Source of the DNA: Rhodobacteraceae bacterium WFHF2C18
Lineage (GTDB): Bacteria > Pseudomonadota > Alphaproteobacteria > Rhodobacterales > Rhodobacteraceae
DNA length: 64,000 nt
Reading direction: 5' to 3'
NCBI GenBank assembly: GCA_002166865.1
Contig: NHTQ01000002.1
Location: 558,001-622,000 of the forward strand
Shown: positions 19,404 through 28,399 of the stretch, piece by piece
How positions within the stretch are numbered: position 1 is the stretch's first letter
Layout: every line of letters starts with the position of its first letter
Translations under genes and position numbers: made by a program
The notes under the pieces: model-generated
Seen by the model: only the letters and a program-made list of their open reading frames with translations
What the model was told of the DNA's origin: nothing
Databases searched by the model: none

Positions 19404-19745
19404 TCAGAGAATTTCCAGAACCTTTTCGGGTGGCCGGCCGATGACGGCGCGGCTGTTGGCGAAGACGATGGGGCGTTCGATCAGCCGGGGATGCGCGGCC
19501 ATGGCCGCCAGCAGGCGCGCCGCGTCGTCCGTCCGGGCCAGCCCCAGCTCGCGGAAAAGCGCCTCGCCGGGGCGCATCATCTCGATCACGCGCAGGCCGA
19601 GCGTCTCTTGCGCGCGGCGCAGTTCCTCAAGGCCCGGCGGATCGTCCAGGTAGCGGCGGACGGTCGGCGCCTCGCCCCGTTCCTGCAAAAGGGCGAGCGC
19701 CTGGCGCGACTTGGCGCAGCGCGGATTGTGCCAGATCGTGATCAC
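19404..19745 (-). CDS. ArsC-family arsenate-reductase-like protein
   Basis: 113 residues of the glutaredoxin-like ArsC/Spx family. The active-site cysteine is in [12 protein letters not shown] (Cys9-10 region), and the downstream [22 protein letters not shown] matches the arginine-bearing segment of plasmid-type arsenate reductases. There are no arsenic transporters or ArsR nearby, so a role in arsenate reduction is not supported by context. It overlaps pyrD by 4 bases and is co-transcribed with it. Confidence 0.88.
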   Translation of the reverse strand: MITIWHNPRCAKSRQALALLQERGEAPTVRRYLDDPPGLEELRRAQETLGLRVIEMMRPGEALFRELGLARTDDAARLLAAMAAHPRLIERPIVFANSRAVIGRPPEKVLEIL

Positions 19746-20800
19746 AGCCAGTCCTCCCGATTCGTGCCGACGGCCTGCGCGACGTTGGCGTGGCCGTCCC
19801 GCGACAGCAGGCCATCCAGCCCCCGGGCGATATCGGCGGCCAGCGACAGGCCCTTGTAGACAAGCCCGGTGTAAAGCTGCACGGCGCTCGCCCCGGCGCG
19901 GATCTTGGTATAGGCGTCCTCGGCCGAGGCGATGCCGCCCACGCCGATCAGCGGCATCTTCCCCTGCGTGACCTGCGACAAGCGGGCGAGGACGCGGGTG
20001 GAGCGCTTGAACAGCGGCGCGCCGGACAGCCCGCCGGCCTCGTCCCGCGCCGGGCTTTGCAGGCCCTTGCGCGACAGGGTGGTGTTGGTCGCGATGATCC
20101 CGTCCACGCCGCAGGCGCCGGCGACCCGCGCGATTTCGCGAAGCGCGTCGTCGTCAAGGTCCGGCGCGATCTTGAGGAAGACGGGAATGGGCCGCGGCAG
20201 CCAGTCGCGCACTTCCACGACGCCGGACAGGAGGCTCTGCAGCGCCTCGGCGCCCTGCAAGTCCCGCAGGCGTTCGGTGTTGGGGCTGGAGACGTTCACC
20301 GTGGCGAAATCCAGATAGCGCCCGCAGCGCGACAGAACACGCGCGTAATCCTCGGCGCGGTCCGCGCTGTCCTTGTTCGCGCCCAGGTTCAGGCCGATCA
20401 CCGCCTCGGCCGGGCGCTTGGCCAGGCGGGCGGCGGCCGCTTCCATTCCGTCGTTGTTGAATCCGAACCGGTTGATGACCGCCCGGTCCCGCGGCAGGCG
20501 GAACAGCCGCGGGCGCGGATTGCCCGGTTGCGGGCGCGGGGTGATGGCGCCGGCCTCGATGAAGCCGAAGCCGGCCCGCGACAGCGGGCCGAGCGCCTCG
20601 GCGTCCTTGTCGAACCCGGCGGCAAGGCCCACCGGGTTGGCCAGATGCAGCCCCGCGATCTCGCAGCGCAGGCGTGGTGAAGTGACGGGGCCGGGCAGGG
20701 GTGTCAGCCCCGCCCGAAGGGCCAGCAGCGCGGCATGATGGGCCCGCTCGGGCTCCAGCCGGTGCAGGGCCGCCAATGCCAGCCGTTCCGCGATGCTCAT
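19742..20800 (-). CDS. pyrD: Dihydroorotate dehydrogenase (quinone), class 2
   Basis: 352 residues from [22 protein letters not shown], the class 2 N-terminus with a membrane-associating helix pair. It oxidises dihydroorotate to orotate with quinone in pyrimidine synthesis. Motifs: [13 protein letters not shown] (FMN/orotate region), [24 protein letters not shown] [15 protein letters not shown] with the catalytic serine, and [20 protein letters not shown]. It is in an operon between arsC-like and the DUF952/DUF1330 gene. Confidence 0.96.
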   Translation of the reverse strand: MSIAERLALAALHRLEPERAHHAALLALRAGLTPLPGPVTSPRLRCEIAGLHLANPVGLAAGFDKDAEALGPLSRAGFGFIEAGAITPRPQPGNPRPRLFRLPRDRAVINRFGFNNDGMEAAAARLAKRPAEAVIGLNLGANKDSADRAEDYARVLSRCGRYLDFATVNVSSPNTERLRDLQGAEALQSLLSGVVEVRDWLPRPIPVFLKIAPDLDDDALREIARVAGACGVDGIIATNTTLSRKGLQSPARDEAGGLSGAPLFKRSTRVLARLSQVTQGKMPLIGVGGIASAEDAYTKIRAGASAVQLYTGLVYKGLSLAADIARGLDGLLSRDGHANVAQAVGTNREDWL

Positions 20801-21558
20801 GCGAAGGTGTCCCCCGCCTCTGCCGGCCCGCACCGCAGCAGGCGCGACGTGCGCACCGCCGCCTGGCGGTGCACCACCGCCGCGCGGTAGGCCGGATCTG
20901 TCACCATCTCGAGGAAGGCATGCGCCGACGGGTAGCGCGCGATGAAGACATGGTCCCAATGCTCGGCCTCGGGGCCGATCAGGACGCTTTCGAACCCGCC
21001 GCGCCACAGGATCGTTGCGCCGATCCGGTCGATGACCGGCGCGGTCTCCGCGCCGTAGCGCGCGTAGGCCGCCGCCCCGCTCAGCCCTGCCGCGGCCAGC
21101 GGGTGATCCGGGGGATAGGCCGCAGCCGCGCGCAGCCGCACGAGGTTCAGCATCTCGACGGGCCGGTCGCGGTCAAGGCCCTTGAACTGCTCGAACTGCG
21201 CGCGTGTGGGATCGACATGGCCCGTGACGCTTTCGGGAAAACGGTGCCGGCCATCCATCAGGGGCAGGGGCGCGGCCCAGGCGACCTCCGCGCGGTGCAA
21301 GTCGCGGTAGAGATGCGGAAAAAGTTCCCCGCCGCGCGAGGCCTCCCATTTCAGTGCCGGGCCCAGGGTCCCGGCCTCGACCGCGGCCAGCACCAGCCCG
21401 TCCTGCCCGGCGAAATGCTTCGCCGCCGTCTCGGGCGCCTGGTCGGCGGTGGAGAGATGGATGAAGCCGTCCGCCAGGTCCACGGGCGCCCCCTTGGTCA
21501 CGCCGGTCTCTTCGAGCGCGGCCCATTCCCCGGGCTGGAAAATCTTGTAGATCAGCAT
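20797..21558 (-). CDS. DUF952-DUF1330 fusion protein
   Basis: 253 residues from [12 protein letters not shown] (an ATG four codons upstream is possible). Residues 1-110 match DUF952 ([45 protein letters not shown]), and about 118-250 are DUF1330 ([61 protein letters not shown]). Both are small cytoplasmic domains of unknown function that usually occur as separate proteins. The stop overlaps the pyrD start (ATGA), implying coupled translation. Confidence 0.82.
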   Translation of the reverse strand: MLIYKIFQPGEWAALEETGVTKGAPVDLADGFIHLSTADQAPETAAKHFAGQDGLVLAAVEAGTLGPALKWEASRGGELFPHLYRDLHRAEVAWAAPLPLMDGRHRFPESVTGHVDPTRAQFEQFKGLDRDRPVEMLNLVRLRAAAAYPPDHPLAAAGLSGAAAYARYGAETAPVIDRIGATILWRGGFESVLIGPEAEHWDHVFIARYPSAHAFLEMVTDPAYRAAVVHRQAAVRTSRLLRCGPAEAGDTFA

Positions 21559-21738
21559 GGGCCGCGTCATGCCGCGTGCCGGGGCGGCGGTCAATCTCTT
21601 CTTCGGACAGCCGGGCGCGCGCCGGGCGTGCCGTACCCCCGTCCGGGCCGTACGGCGCGCCCGCACGGGCCGGGACCAGGGCGGCGACGGTTCTGCTTGA
21701 CCCGGGCGCGGGCACTGAATAAATGTGCCACTTGCCGA

Positions 21739-21812
21739 GCGGGCATGGTGAAACGGTATCACACGAGCCTTCCAAGCTCTTGTTGCGGGTTCGATTCCCG
21801 CTGCCCGCTCCA
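21739..21812 (+). tRNA. tRNA-Gly (anticodon UCC)
   Basis: A 74-base cloverleaf: acceptor GCGGGCA/TGCCCGC, anticodon loop CTTCCAA giving UCC, T arm GCGGG-TTCGATT-CCCGC and an encoded CCA end. It stands in a 340-base spacer between the divergent DUF952 and ABC transporter genes. Confidence 0.97.
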
Positions 21813-21898
21813 GCCGCTTCCGGTCACGGGACCGTCCCCCTTGACCCGACCGCCCCGCCCGGCCAAGAACTCCTGACGAAACGACGAAGGAAGACGGC

Positions 21899-23701
21899 AT
21901 GGTGCGCAGGGCCTCCGGCAAGACCGACGACCAGGATCAGGATCGCGACACGTCCCGACGCGTGAGCGCGCTGGCCGAACTGTGGCCCTTCGTGAAACCC
22001 TACAAGGGGCTCCTGGTCGCGGCGCTCCTGGCGCTGGTGCTGACGGCCGCGCTGTCGCTGATCCTGCCGATGGCGGTGCGCCGCGTCGTGGACAATTTCG
22101 GCACCGAGGACGCGGCGGTCCTCGACCTGTATTTCGCGGCCGCCATCGGCATCGCGGCGCTTCTGGCGCTTGGCACCGGGCTGCGCTATGCGCTGGTCAC
22201 CCGGCTGGGTGAACGCGTGGTCGCCGATATCCGCAAGGCCGTGTTCGACCGGGTCATCGGCATGAGCCCCGCCTTCTTCGAGAAGATCATGACCGGCGAG
22301 GTCCTGAGCCGGATCACCACCGACACCACCCTGATCCTGTCGGTGATCGGCTCGTCGGTTTCGATCGCGCTGCGCAACCTGCTTCTGTTCGTGGGCGGTC
22401 TGGCGCTGATGCTGGTCACCTCGCCCAAGCTGACGGGTCTCGTCCTGCTCATCGTGCCGCTGGTGATCGTGCCCATCCTCACGCTGGGGCGGCGGCTGCG
22501 CCGGCTGAGCCGGGAAAACCAGGACTGGATCGCGGCCAGCTCGGGCAACGCCTCGGAGGCGCTGACCTCGGTGCAGACGGTGCAGGCCTTCACGCACGAG
22601 CCTGCCAGCCGGGGCAATTTCTCGGACGTGACCGAGGAAAGCTACCGCTCCGCGCGGCGCCGGATCACGGCGCGCGCCGCGATGACGGTCATCGTGATCT
22701 TCCTGGTCTTCAGCGGGGTGGTCGGCGTGCTGTGGATCGGGGCGCACGACGTGCGGGCCGGCGAGATGAGCGCGGGCATGCTGGTGCAGTTCGTGATCTA
22801 TTCGGTGATGGTCGCCGGCTCTGTGGCCGCGCTGTCGGAAATCTGGGGCGAATTGCAGCGCGCCGCGGGCGCGACCGAGCGGCTGGTGGAACTGCTGCGG
22901 GCACAGGATGCGGTGACCGATCCCGATGCGCCCCGCCCGCTGCCCGACCCGGTGAAGGGCGAGATCACGCTGGACGGGGTGAACTTTTCCTATCCCGCCC
23001 GCCCGCATGCCCCGGCGCTGCACGATCTCAACCTCGTGGTGGCACCGGGCGAGACGGTGGCCCTGGTCGGGCCGTCGGGGGCGGGCAAGACCACGATCAT
23101 CCAGTTGATCCAGCGCTTCTACGACCCCGACGAGGGCCGGGTGATGCTGGATGGCGTGCCGCTGTCGGCCATGGCGCGGCGTGATTTCCGCAACGCGATG
23201 GCCCTGGTGCCCCAGGACCCGGTGATCTTCGCCGCCTCGGCGCGGGAAAACATCCGGTTCGGCCGGCTGGACGCCACCGATGCCGAAGTCGAAGAGGCCG
23301 CCAAGGCCGCGGCGGCCCATGACTTCATCGCGCGCTTGCCGGAGGGTTATGACACCTACGTGGGCGAGCGCGGCGTGATGCTGTCGGGCGGGCAGAAGCA
23401 GCGGATCGCCATCGCCCGGGCCATCCTGCGGGATGCGCCCGTGCTGTTGCTGGACGAGGCCACCTCGGCGCTGGACGCCGAAAGCGAACGCGCCGTGCAG
23501 CGGGCGGTGGACGCCATGGCGCGCACGCGAACCACGATCATCGTTGCGCACCGCCTGGCCACCGTGAAGAAGGCGGACCGCATCGTGGTGATGGAGGAGG
23601 GCCGGATCGTGGCCCAGGGCACCCATGACAGCCTGGTGGCCGAGGACGGGCTGTACGCCCGGCTGGCGCGGCTGCAGTTCACCGACGGCGAGGCGGCCTG
23701 A
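21899..23701 (+). CDS. ABC exporter, fused permease and ATPase (MsbA-like)
   Basis: 600 residues: an N-terminal six-helix type-1 exporter domain (about 20-320) and a C-terminal nucleotide-binding domain with Walker A GPSGAGKTTI (about 393-402), signature LSGGQKQRIAIARA (about 497-510) and Walker B VLLLDEATSALD. It acts as a homodimer in the inner membrane, probably flipping a lipid or exporting a hydrophobic compound; the substrate is not visible. Alone in its orientation after tRNA-Gly. Confidence 0.93.
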   Translation: MVRRASGKTDDQDQDRDTSRRVSALAELWPFVKPYKGLLVAALLALVLTAALSLILPMAVRRVVDNFGTEDAAVLDLYFAAAIGIAALLALGTGLRYALVTRLGERVVADIRKAVFDRVIGMSPAFFEKIMTGEVLSRITTDTTLILSVIGSSVSIALRNLLLFVGGLALMLVTSPKLTGLVLLIVPLVIVPILTLGRRLRRLSRENQDWIAASSGNASEALTSVQTVQAFTHEPASRGNFSDVTEESYRSARRRITARAAMTVIVIFLVFSGVVGVLWIGAHDVRAGEMSAGMLVQFVIYSVMVAGSVAALSEIWGELQRAAGATERLVELLRAQDAVTDPDAPRPLPDPVKGEITLDGVNFSYPARPHAPALHDLNLVVAPGETVALVGPSGAGKTTIIQLIQRFYDPDEGRVMLDGVPLSAMARRDFRNAMALVPQDPVIFAASARENIRFGRLDATDAEVEEAAKAAAAHDFIARLPEGYDTYVGERGVMLSGGQKQRIAIARAILRDAPVLLLDEATSALDAESERAVQRAVDAMARTRTTIIVAHRLATVKKADRIVVMEEGRIVAQGTHDSLVAEDGLYARLARLQFTDGEAA

Positions 23702-23807
23702 GCGCCCGCTTTGGCCGCGTATTTCCCCAGGGCCGCCCTGCGCGGGATTTGCACCCGGCCGCGCCAGCCCCTACAACCGGCGAAAGCCGCATGCCCGGAG
23801 GACCGCC

Positions 23808-24692
23808 ATGAAGGTCGCGACCGCCGCCTATCCCCTCGACGTTTTCAGCAAGTGGTCGGACTACGCCGACAAGCTCACCGCCTGGGTGGCCGAGGCCGCC
23901 GGCGAAGGCGCGGAACTGCTGGTGTTTCCCGAATACGGTGCGATGGAACTGGCCACGCTGGGAGGCCTCGCCGCGGCCGGGGACCTGGAACGCTCGGCCG
24001 CGGCCGTGTCGGCCCGGATCGCGGATGCCGACGGCCTTCATGCGGATCTGGCCGCGCGCTACGGCGTGCATGTGCTGGCCGGCTCCGCCCCGGTCTTCGA
24101 CGACGCCCTTGGCGCCCGTCCGGTCAACCGCGCGCGGCTGTTCACCCCGGGCGGGGCCTGCGGCATCCAGGACAAGCAGATCATGACCCGCTTCGAGCGG
24201 GAGGAATGGCGCATCGCCCCCGGCGGCCCCCTGCGCCTGTTCGACACGGCCCTGGGCAGGCTGGGCGTGCTCATCTGCTATGATGCCGAGTTTCCGCTGT
24301 TCGGCCGGGCCCTGCAGGAGGCCGATATCATCCTCGTGCCCTCCTGCACCGAGGCGCTCACGGGGTATTCCCGCGTCCGCATCGGGGCCATGGCCCGGGC
24401 GCTGGAACAGCAGTGCGTCACGGTCATGTCCTCGACGGTGGGTCCGGCCGGCTGGTCGCCGGCGGTGGACGAGAACACCGGGATGGGCGGTATCTTCGCG
24501 CCGCCCGACACGGGCTTTCCCCAGACCGGCGTGATCGCCGAGGGTGCGTTGAACCGGCCCGGCTGGACCTATGCCCAGGTCGATCCCGCCGCCATCGCGC
24601 ATGTGCGGGCCGACGGCGTGGTGCTTGGCCGCGCGCACTGGCGCGAGCAGGCGGGGCGCGACGCGCAAGTCACACCTGAGCGCCTGCGATGA
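23808..24692 (+). CDS. Carbon-nitrogen hydrolase (nitrilase superfamily)
   Basis: 294 residues from MKVATAAYPLDVF with a GGAGGACCGCC ribosome-binding region. The catalytic triad of the superfamily is visible: Glu in LLVFPEYGAMEL (about residue 43), Lys in GIQDKQIMTRFE (about 123) and Cys in LGVLICYDAEFP (about 158). It hydrolyses an amide or nitrile in the cytoplasm; the branch (omega-amidase, N-carbamyl amidase or other) cannot be told. Confidence 0.92.
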   Translation: MKVATAAYPLDVFSKWSDYADKLTAWVAEAAGEGAELLVFPEYGAMELATLGGLAAAGDLERSAAAVSARIADADGLHADLAARYGVHVLAGSAPVFDDALGARPVNRARLFTPGGACGIQDKQIMTRFEREEWRIAPGGPLRLFDTALGRLGVLICYDAEFPLFGRALQEADIILVPSCTEALTGYSRVRIGAMARALEQQCVTVMSSTVGPAGWSPAVDENTGMGGIFAPPDTGFPQTGVIAEGALNRPGWTYAQVDPAAIAHVRADGVVLGRAHWREQAGRDAQVTPERLR

Positions 24693-24774
24693 ATATGGCC
24701 TTGAAAATCACGGCCAATAGGCCCATTTACTTGCACGTCCGCAAATCGGCGGACGGGTTAGTGAAGGAGAGGTC

Positions 24775-24993
24775 ATGGCCAAGGAAGATACGCTCGAATT
24801 TCCCGGTGTCGTGAAGGAACTCCTGCCTAACGCGACGTTTCGGGTCGAGCTTGAGAACGGCCATGAAATCATCGCGCATACGGCAGGCAAGATGCGCAAG
24901 AACCGGATCCGTGTTCTCGCCGGCGACAAGGTGCAGGTGGAGATGACGCCCTATGATCTGACCAAGGGTCGGATCAACTACCGCTTCAAGTAA
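24775..24993 (+). CDS. infA: Translation initiation factor IF-1
   Basis: 72 residues, the exact family length, beginning [22 protein letters not shown] and ending in the characteristic [10 protein letters not shown] single OB-fold domain that binds the 30S A site. A GAAGGAGAGG ribosome-binding site lies 6 bases ahead. The 80-base leader has a promoter-like TTGAAA-17-CATTTA and a small stem-loop at 24737-24754 (GTCCGC/GCGGAC). Confidence 0.98.
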   Translation: MAKEDTLEFPGVVKELLPNATFRVELENGHEIIAHTAGKMRKNRIRVLAGDKVQVEMTPYDLTKGRINYRFK

Positions 24994-25004
24994 GCCACTC
25001 GGCC

Positions 25005-25586
25005 TTGACGCGTTTGATCCTCGGATCGGGCAGCCCGCGCCGGCGGGACCTGCTGGCCCAGATCGGCGTGGTGGCCGACGCGATCCGCCCGCCCGAGATC
25101 GACGAAACCCCGCATCGGGCCGAAGGCCCGCGACCCTACTGCAGGCGCATGGCCCGTGAAAAGGCGCGCGCGGTTGCCGCCGATCCCGACGACATCGTGC
25201 TGGCGGCCGACACCACCGTGGCCCTGGGGCGCCGGATCCTTGGCAAGCCGCGGGATGCGGCCGAGGCCGATGCCTTCCTGCGGGCCATGTCGGGCCGCCG
25301 TCACCGCGTGATCACCGCCGTCGCCGTGCGCCGGGGCGCGCGCATGTGGCAGCGCGACGTTCTGACCACCGTGAAGATGAAACGCCTGTCGCGGGACGAA
25401 CGCGCGGCCTATCTTGCCACCGGCGACTGGCAGGGGAAGGCCGGCGGTTACGGCATCCAGGGCCCCGCGGGCGCGCTGATCCCGTGGATCCAGGGCTCGT
25501 TCACCGCCGTCGTGGGGCTGCCGCTGGCCGAGGCGGCGGGGCTCTTGCAGGCGGCTGGCTTCCCCCTTTACGGGGGCCGGGCATGA
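25005..25586 (+). CDS. maf: Maf-family nucleoside triphosphate pyrophosphatase
   Basis: 193 residues, most likely starting at TTG (25005), 11 bases after infA. Maf proteins hydrolyse non-canonical or specific NTPs (dTTP/UTP or 7-methyl-GTP) and restrain septum formation. Motifs: [14 protein letters not shown] (residues 4-17), the IDETPHR segment, [12 protein letters not shown] and GKPRDAAEA, and a C-terminal [19 protein letters not shown]. The stop overlaps the next gene start by 4 bases. Confidence 0.95.
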   Translation: MTRLILGSGSPRRRDLLAQIGVVADAIRPPEIDETPHRAEGPRPYCRRMAREKARAVAADPDDIVLAADTTVALGRRILGKPRDAAEADAFLRAMSGRRHRVITAVAVRRGARMWQRDVLTTVKMKRLSRDERAAYLATGDWQGKAGGYGIQGPAGALIPWIQGSFTAVVGLPLAEAAGLLQAAGFPLYGGRA

Positions 25587-26611
25587 AGGGGCGGCTGATC
25601 GCGCTGGACCACGTTCAGGGGGCCGAGGCCGCCGCCCTGATGGTTGACGGCCGGCTGGAGGATCTGCTGATCGACAGCGACCGCCCCCGCCCCGGCGCGA
25701 TCTATCGCGGCATCGCGCGGCGCCCGATGAAGGGGCAGGGGGGCATGTTCCTGGACACGCCGGACGGCGCCGTCTTCCTGCGGCGGGTCAAGGGGCTTTC
25801 GCCCGGCCAGCCCGTCCTCGTGCAGGTCTCGGGCCATCCCGAGCCGGGCAAGGCGCTGCCCGTGACCGACAAGCTGCTGTTCAAGAGCCGCTACGCCATC
25901 GTCACGCCGCGAGCGCCGGGCCTGAATGTCTCGCGCAGCATCAAGGACGATGCGGCCCGCGACGCCCTGCTGGAACTGGCCCACCACGAGATGGGCGGGG
26001 GCGGTGACACCGGGCTCATCCTGCGCTCCTCCTGCGCTGGGGCGGAGCCCGCCGCCATCGCCGAGGATATCCGCGCGATGGCCGATCTGGCCACCGCCGT
26101 GCTGGCCGACGCCGACGGAACGCGCGCCGAGAAGCTGGTGGAAGGCGACGGCCCGCATGCCCTGGCCTGGCGGGAATGGACCGACCCGGCGCAGGTGGAG
26201 ACGCAGGCGGGCGCCTTCGCCGATCACGGGATCCTCGACCAGCTGGACGCGCTCCGCGATCCGGGGGTGCCCCTGCCGGGCAGCGCCTGGATGAGCATCG
26301 AGCCGACCCGCGCGCTTGTCGCCGTGGACGTCAATACCGGCGGCGAGACCGCGCCGGCGGCCGGGCTCAAGGCCAACATGGCAGCGGCCCGGGACCTGCC
26401 GCGGCAGTTGCGCCTGCGCGGGCTGGGCGGGCAGATCACGCTGGACCTCGCGCCGATGCCCAAGAAGGAGCGGCGCGGCTTCGAGACGGCCCTGCGCGCG
26501 GCCTTCCGCGCCGACATGGTGGAGACGGCCCTGGCCGGCTGGACCCCGCTGGGGCATTACGAGCTGCAACGCAAGCGCGACCGCGTGCCCCTGACGGAGG
26601 TGCTGTCATGA
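25583..26611 (+). CDS. Ribonuclease E/G-family protein, short form
   Basis: 342 residues, shorter than typical RNase E or G, starting [13 protein letters not shown]. The catalytic core is recognised from [15 protein letters not shown] (metal-binding Asp, around residue 250) and [12 protein letters not shown] with the second Asp, separated as in RNase E. The N-terminal part gives a short S1-like region ([16 protein letters not shown]). No C-terminal scaffold and no Zn-link cysteine pair are seen. Neighbouring infA-maf-yacG is the common alphaproteobacterial order, with the gene translated in overlap with maf. Confidence 0.88.
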   Translation: MKGRLIALDHVQGAEAAALMVDGRLEDLLIDSDRPRPGAIYRGIARRPMKGQGGMFLDTPDGAVFLRRVKGLSPGQPVLVQVSGHPEPGKALPVTDKLLFKSRYAIVTPRAPGLNVSRSIKDDAARDALLELAHHEMGGGGDTGLILRSSCAGAEPAAIAEDIRAMADLATAVLADADGTRAEKLVEGDGPHALAWREWTDPAQVETQAGAFADHGILDQLDALRDPGVPLPGSAWMSIEPTRALVAVDVNTGGETAPAAGLKANMAAARDLPRQLRLRGLGGQITLDLAPMPKKERRGFETALRAAFRADMVETALAGWTPLGHYELQRKRDRVPLTEVLS

Positions 26612-26790
26612 AATGCCCGATCTGCCATAATCCGTCCGCCCGGGAAACCCGCCCCTTCTGTTCGCGCCGCTGCGCCGACATCGACCTGGGCAAGTGGCTA
26701 TCCGATGGCTATTCTGTCCCCTCGCAGGAGCCAGAGGACATCGAGCAAGCCCTGGCGGAGACCGAGCGCCAGGGCCGCAAGCCGTACTGA
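26608..26790 (+). CDS. yacG: DNA gyrase inhibitor YacG
   Basis: 60 residues. A small zinc protein with four cysteines in the YacG pattern CPICHNPS and PFCSRRCADIDLGKWL; the zinc is bound by CxxC plus CxxxC. YacG binds gyrase and inhibits it. Start overlaps the previous stop (ATGA). It is the last chromosomal gene before the tRNA-Phe and the mobile element. Confidence 0.95.
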   Translation: MKCPICHNPSARETRPFCSRRCADIDLGKWLSDGYSVPSQEPEDIEQALAETERQGRKPY

Positions 26791-26869
26791 AAAATTCGCT
26801 GCTGCCCTCTGGACACCCCGCGCGACCTCGCCTAGAACGCTGCCACCCGAACGCTGCGGCGTTCCCCGT

Positions 26870-26944
26870 GCCCGGGTAGCTCAGGGGTAGAGCAGTGGAT
26901 TGAAAATCCTCGTGTCGGTGGTTCGATTCCGCCCCCGGGCACCA
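26870..26944 (+). tRNA. tRNA-Phe (anticodon GAA)
   Basis: A 75-base cloverleaf: acceptor GCCCGGG/CCCGGGC, anticodon loop TTGAAAA (GAA at 26902-26904) and encoded CCA. The anticodon stem GTGGA/TCCTC holds a U-U mismatch. Its last 45 bases are duplicated at 28006-28050, so it is the integration site of the adjacent element and remains an intact gene. Confidence 0.97.
26900..26944 (+). repeat. Attachment-site repeat, copy 1 (att at 3' end of tRNA-Phe)
   Basis: A 45-base segment covering anticodon loop, variable loop, T arm and acceptor end of tRNA-Phe, identical to 28006-28050. Bases outside the 45 do not match on either side. This is the standard signature of integration into a tRNA 3' end by a tyrosine recombinase. 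Confidence 0.92.
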
Positions 26945-27106
26945 TTTAAAAGCCTGAAATTAAACGGTTTTTTTTGAGAATGAGAAAACGCCCCGTAGGC
27001 GTAGTCTCAGATTAGTCTCACCGATTTTGAGCAGGCACACCTCTCCCGCCCACTGGAATCCGTTGCCAAATAATCACGCGCTGTGTGGGGTCAGCGCAGG
27101 ATTAGC

Positions 27107-27196
27107 TTAGTCCTTCCGGTCAAGCTTCCGTTGGATGAAGTACCAGACCACATCCCACAGGACCTTGAGCAGAAGCACCAACAGGGCTTCCATCAT
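27107..27196 (-). CDS. 29-residue hydrophobic peptide, candidate type I toxin
   Basis: A frame too short for usual gene calling. The peptide has a Leu/Val/Trp/Tyr-rich core of about 19 residues (LLVLLLKVLWDVVWYFI) and a charged tail RKLDRKD, the layout of small membrane peptides such as Ldr or Fst toxins. Its own transcription unit is readable: promoter TTGAAC-17-TATTAT (27289-27317, minus), a 5' hairpin at 27240-27264 and a terminator-like stem GCGCTG/CAGCGC at about 27078-27098. The Shine-Dalgarno sequence is weak. An antisense antitoxin RNA would be expected but was not located. Confidence 0.5.
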   Translation of the reverse strand: MMEALLVLLLKVLWDVVWYFIQRKLDRKD

Positions 27197-27288
27197 GGCA
27201 TCTCACGATTGTTGACAGATGAGGCCGTTCATAACGAGAAAAGCCCCGCGCTCGGCAGGGCTTTGTTCAGACGTACGTCCTCGGAAGC

Positions 27289-27317
27289 ATAATACGGTAT
27301 GCGCGGGGCTTGTTCAA
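27289..27317 (-). promoter_or_regulatory. Sigma-70-type promoter for the 29-residue peptide
   Basis: Read on the minus strand: -35 TTGAAC (27312-27317), 17-base spacer, -10 TATTAT (27289-27294); start expected near 27282. The -35 overlaps the stop codon of the broken YopX gene and a perfect stem-loop GGGGCTTG/CAAGCCCC. Confidence 0.5.
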
Positions 27318-27752
27318 GCCCCCGTTTTCAGCAGTTCCGGGTTCTCGTAGATGTTGCCAATGAATTTTGGTTTCGGAACCATTGAGAATTTAAAATATTG
27401 AAGTCTGTTTACTCTCTTCATTTTGAACCCATGGTCATACCATACCACTTCAAAGCGAATTTTTTCCCTCGAATTGTGGGTCGTTCATGTCGTAAACAAC
27501 TACTCCCTCAAAAATGTCACCTTCCCAAATATTAAATTCCTCACCAACCAGCTGCATCAAATTTATATCTTGGAAGAACTCGCTTGTATCTGCAATATTA
27601 CTACCGTCGCCGACTAGGAAAGCTTATCCTCCTCCATGTTCTTTATAAAACGCCAGACACTCGACTTTGCACATACCAGGCTTGCGATGTAGAGAATGAT
27701 GATTTTGCCAAGCCCTGAATTTTGGTTTTCTCGTATTTTTTGGATTGAGCAC
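27314..27752 (-). pseudogene. YopX-family phage protein, broken
   Basis: Reading across two lesions restores a YopX-like protein: N-terminal KPKFRAW box (normally K-FRAWD), middle NIWEGDIFEGVVVYD (family YEGDIV), then RFEVVWYDHGFKMKR, and the diagnostic C-terminus GNIYENPELL. Lesion one is an in-frame TAA at 27624-27626; lesion two is a one-base frameshift in a run of six T (27460-27465, plus strand), removable by deleting one base. The likely start is GTG at 27752. YopX proteins are small accessory proteins of phages and prophages with unknown function. The gene shows that the 1-kb segment after the tRNA has phage origin. Confidence 0.75.
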
Positions 27753-28005
27753 TACGACCCAGGGCGCTTTGCAAGTATCCTGGGTCGTAGTTGCAAAACT
27801 TATAATGAGGCTGACGGCATCGGTATCATCATACCACAAAATCTAGTATAGTCTCACTTTAGACTTACAAATGGAGTGCATAAGCTGTTGATAAGCGAAG
27901 CGTTTGGTTTTGGGGGTATTTCTGGGGTGCGACCAGAGGACGATTTATCCTCGTGTACTGTTCAGTTCAGCTTTTCTTCAATAAATACAAGGGTGTGAGT
28001 CCTCT
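27753..28005. other. AT-rich gene-free segment inside the att-bounded fragment
   Basis: No frame of interest and no tRNA-like fold. It runs from the broken YopX start to the second att copy. Confidence 0.5.
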
Positions 28006-28050
28006 TTGAAAATCCTCGTGTCGGTGGTTCGATTCCGCCCCCGGGCACCA
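28006..28050 (+). repeat. Attachment-site repeat, copy 2
   Basis: Exact 45-base copy of the 3' end of tRNA-Phe without the 5' half, so not a tRNA gene. It bounds the 1.06 kb YopX-containing fragment on the right and would also be the left end of whatever element continues rightwards. No third copy was seen to 64 kb. Confidence 0.92.
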
Positions 28051-28097
28051 CTCATCATCCTAGATGTATTAAAATCAGCGCCTTAAGGGTCGAATTT

Positions 28098-28138
28098 GTC
28101 CCACCGTCGTCCGGCATGGGCAAAAGTGGGACTTTTTT
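28098..28138 (+). terminator. Rho-independent terminator
   Basis: Stem GTCCCAC (28098-28104) pairs with GTGGGAC (28126-28132), followed by six T. It lies 48 bases after att copy 2 and would stop transcription running in from the tRNA side. Confidence 0.7.
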
Positions 28139-28399
28139 GTTCGCGCTCTGTGCTTGAAGACACCCTCGTCTTGGCCGTCAGCCATTCTCCCGATCATCGC
28201 TGCCATCGCCTTTCACTCTCTTGGTGATCGCCCTTGAGGAGATCGTCCGCGACCTTGTCAGCGGTCGCGTGGCCCTCAATGTCCGGCCCGCACCATCCGC
28301 CAAGGCGGACCGTGTTGAACATGAAGCCCCCGCTTTTCCCGCTGTCTTTCCGGGGCGCGTCCAACAAGGACGCCAACCCAAGAGAGAAAGGAAAAGACA
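28139..28399. other. Long leader before the MGLDMYA-type gene
   Basis: About 260 bases without a convincing gene; a 68-residue frame is present but its composition looks random. Small stem-loops occur, for example CCGCC/GGCGG near 28300 and GCGTCC/GGACGC near 28358-28375. Long structured leaders recur before other accessory genes of this island. Confidence 0.4.

Noticed and set aside
27423..27617. Plus-strand frame of 64 residues
   Set aside because: It is antisense to the restored YopX reading, which has recognisable motifs.
28006..28050. Second tRNA-Phe gene
   Set aside because: Only the last 45 bases are present; the acceptor 5' strand and D arm are missing.
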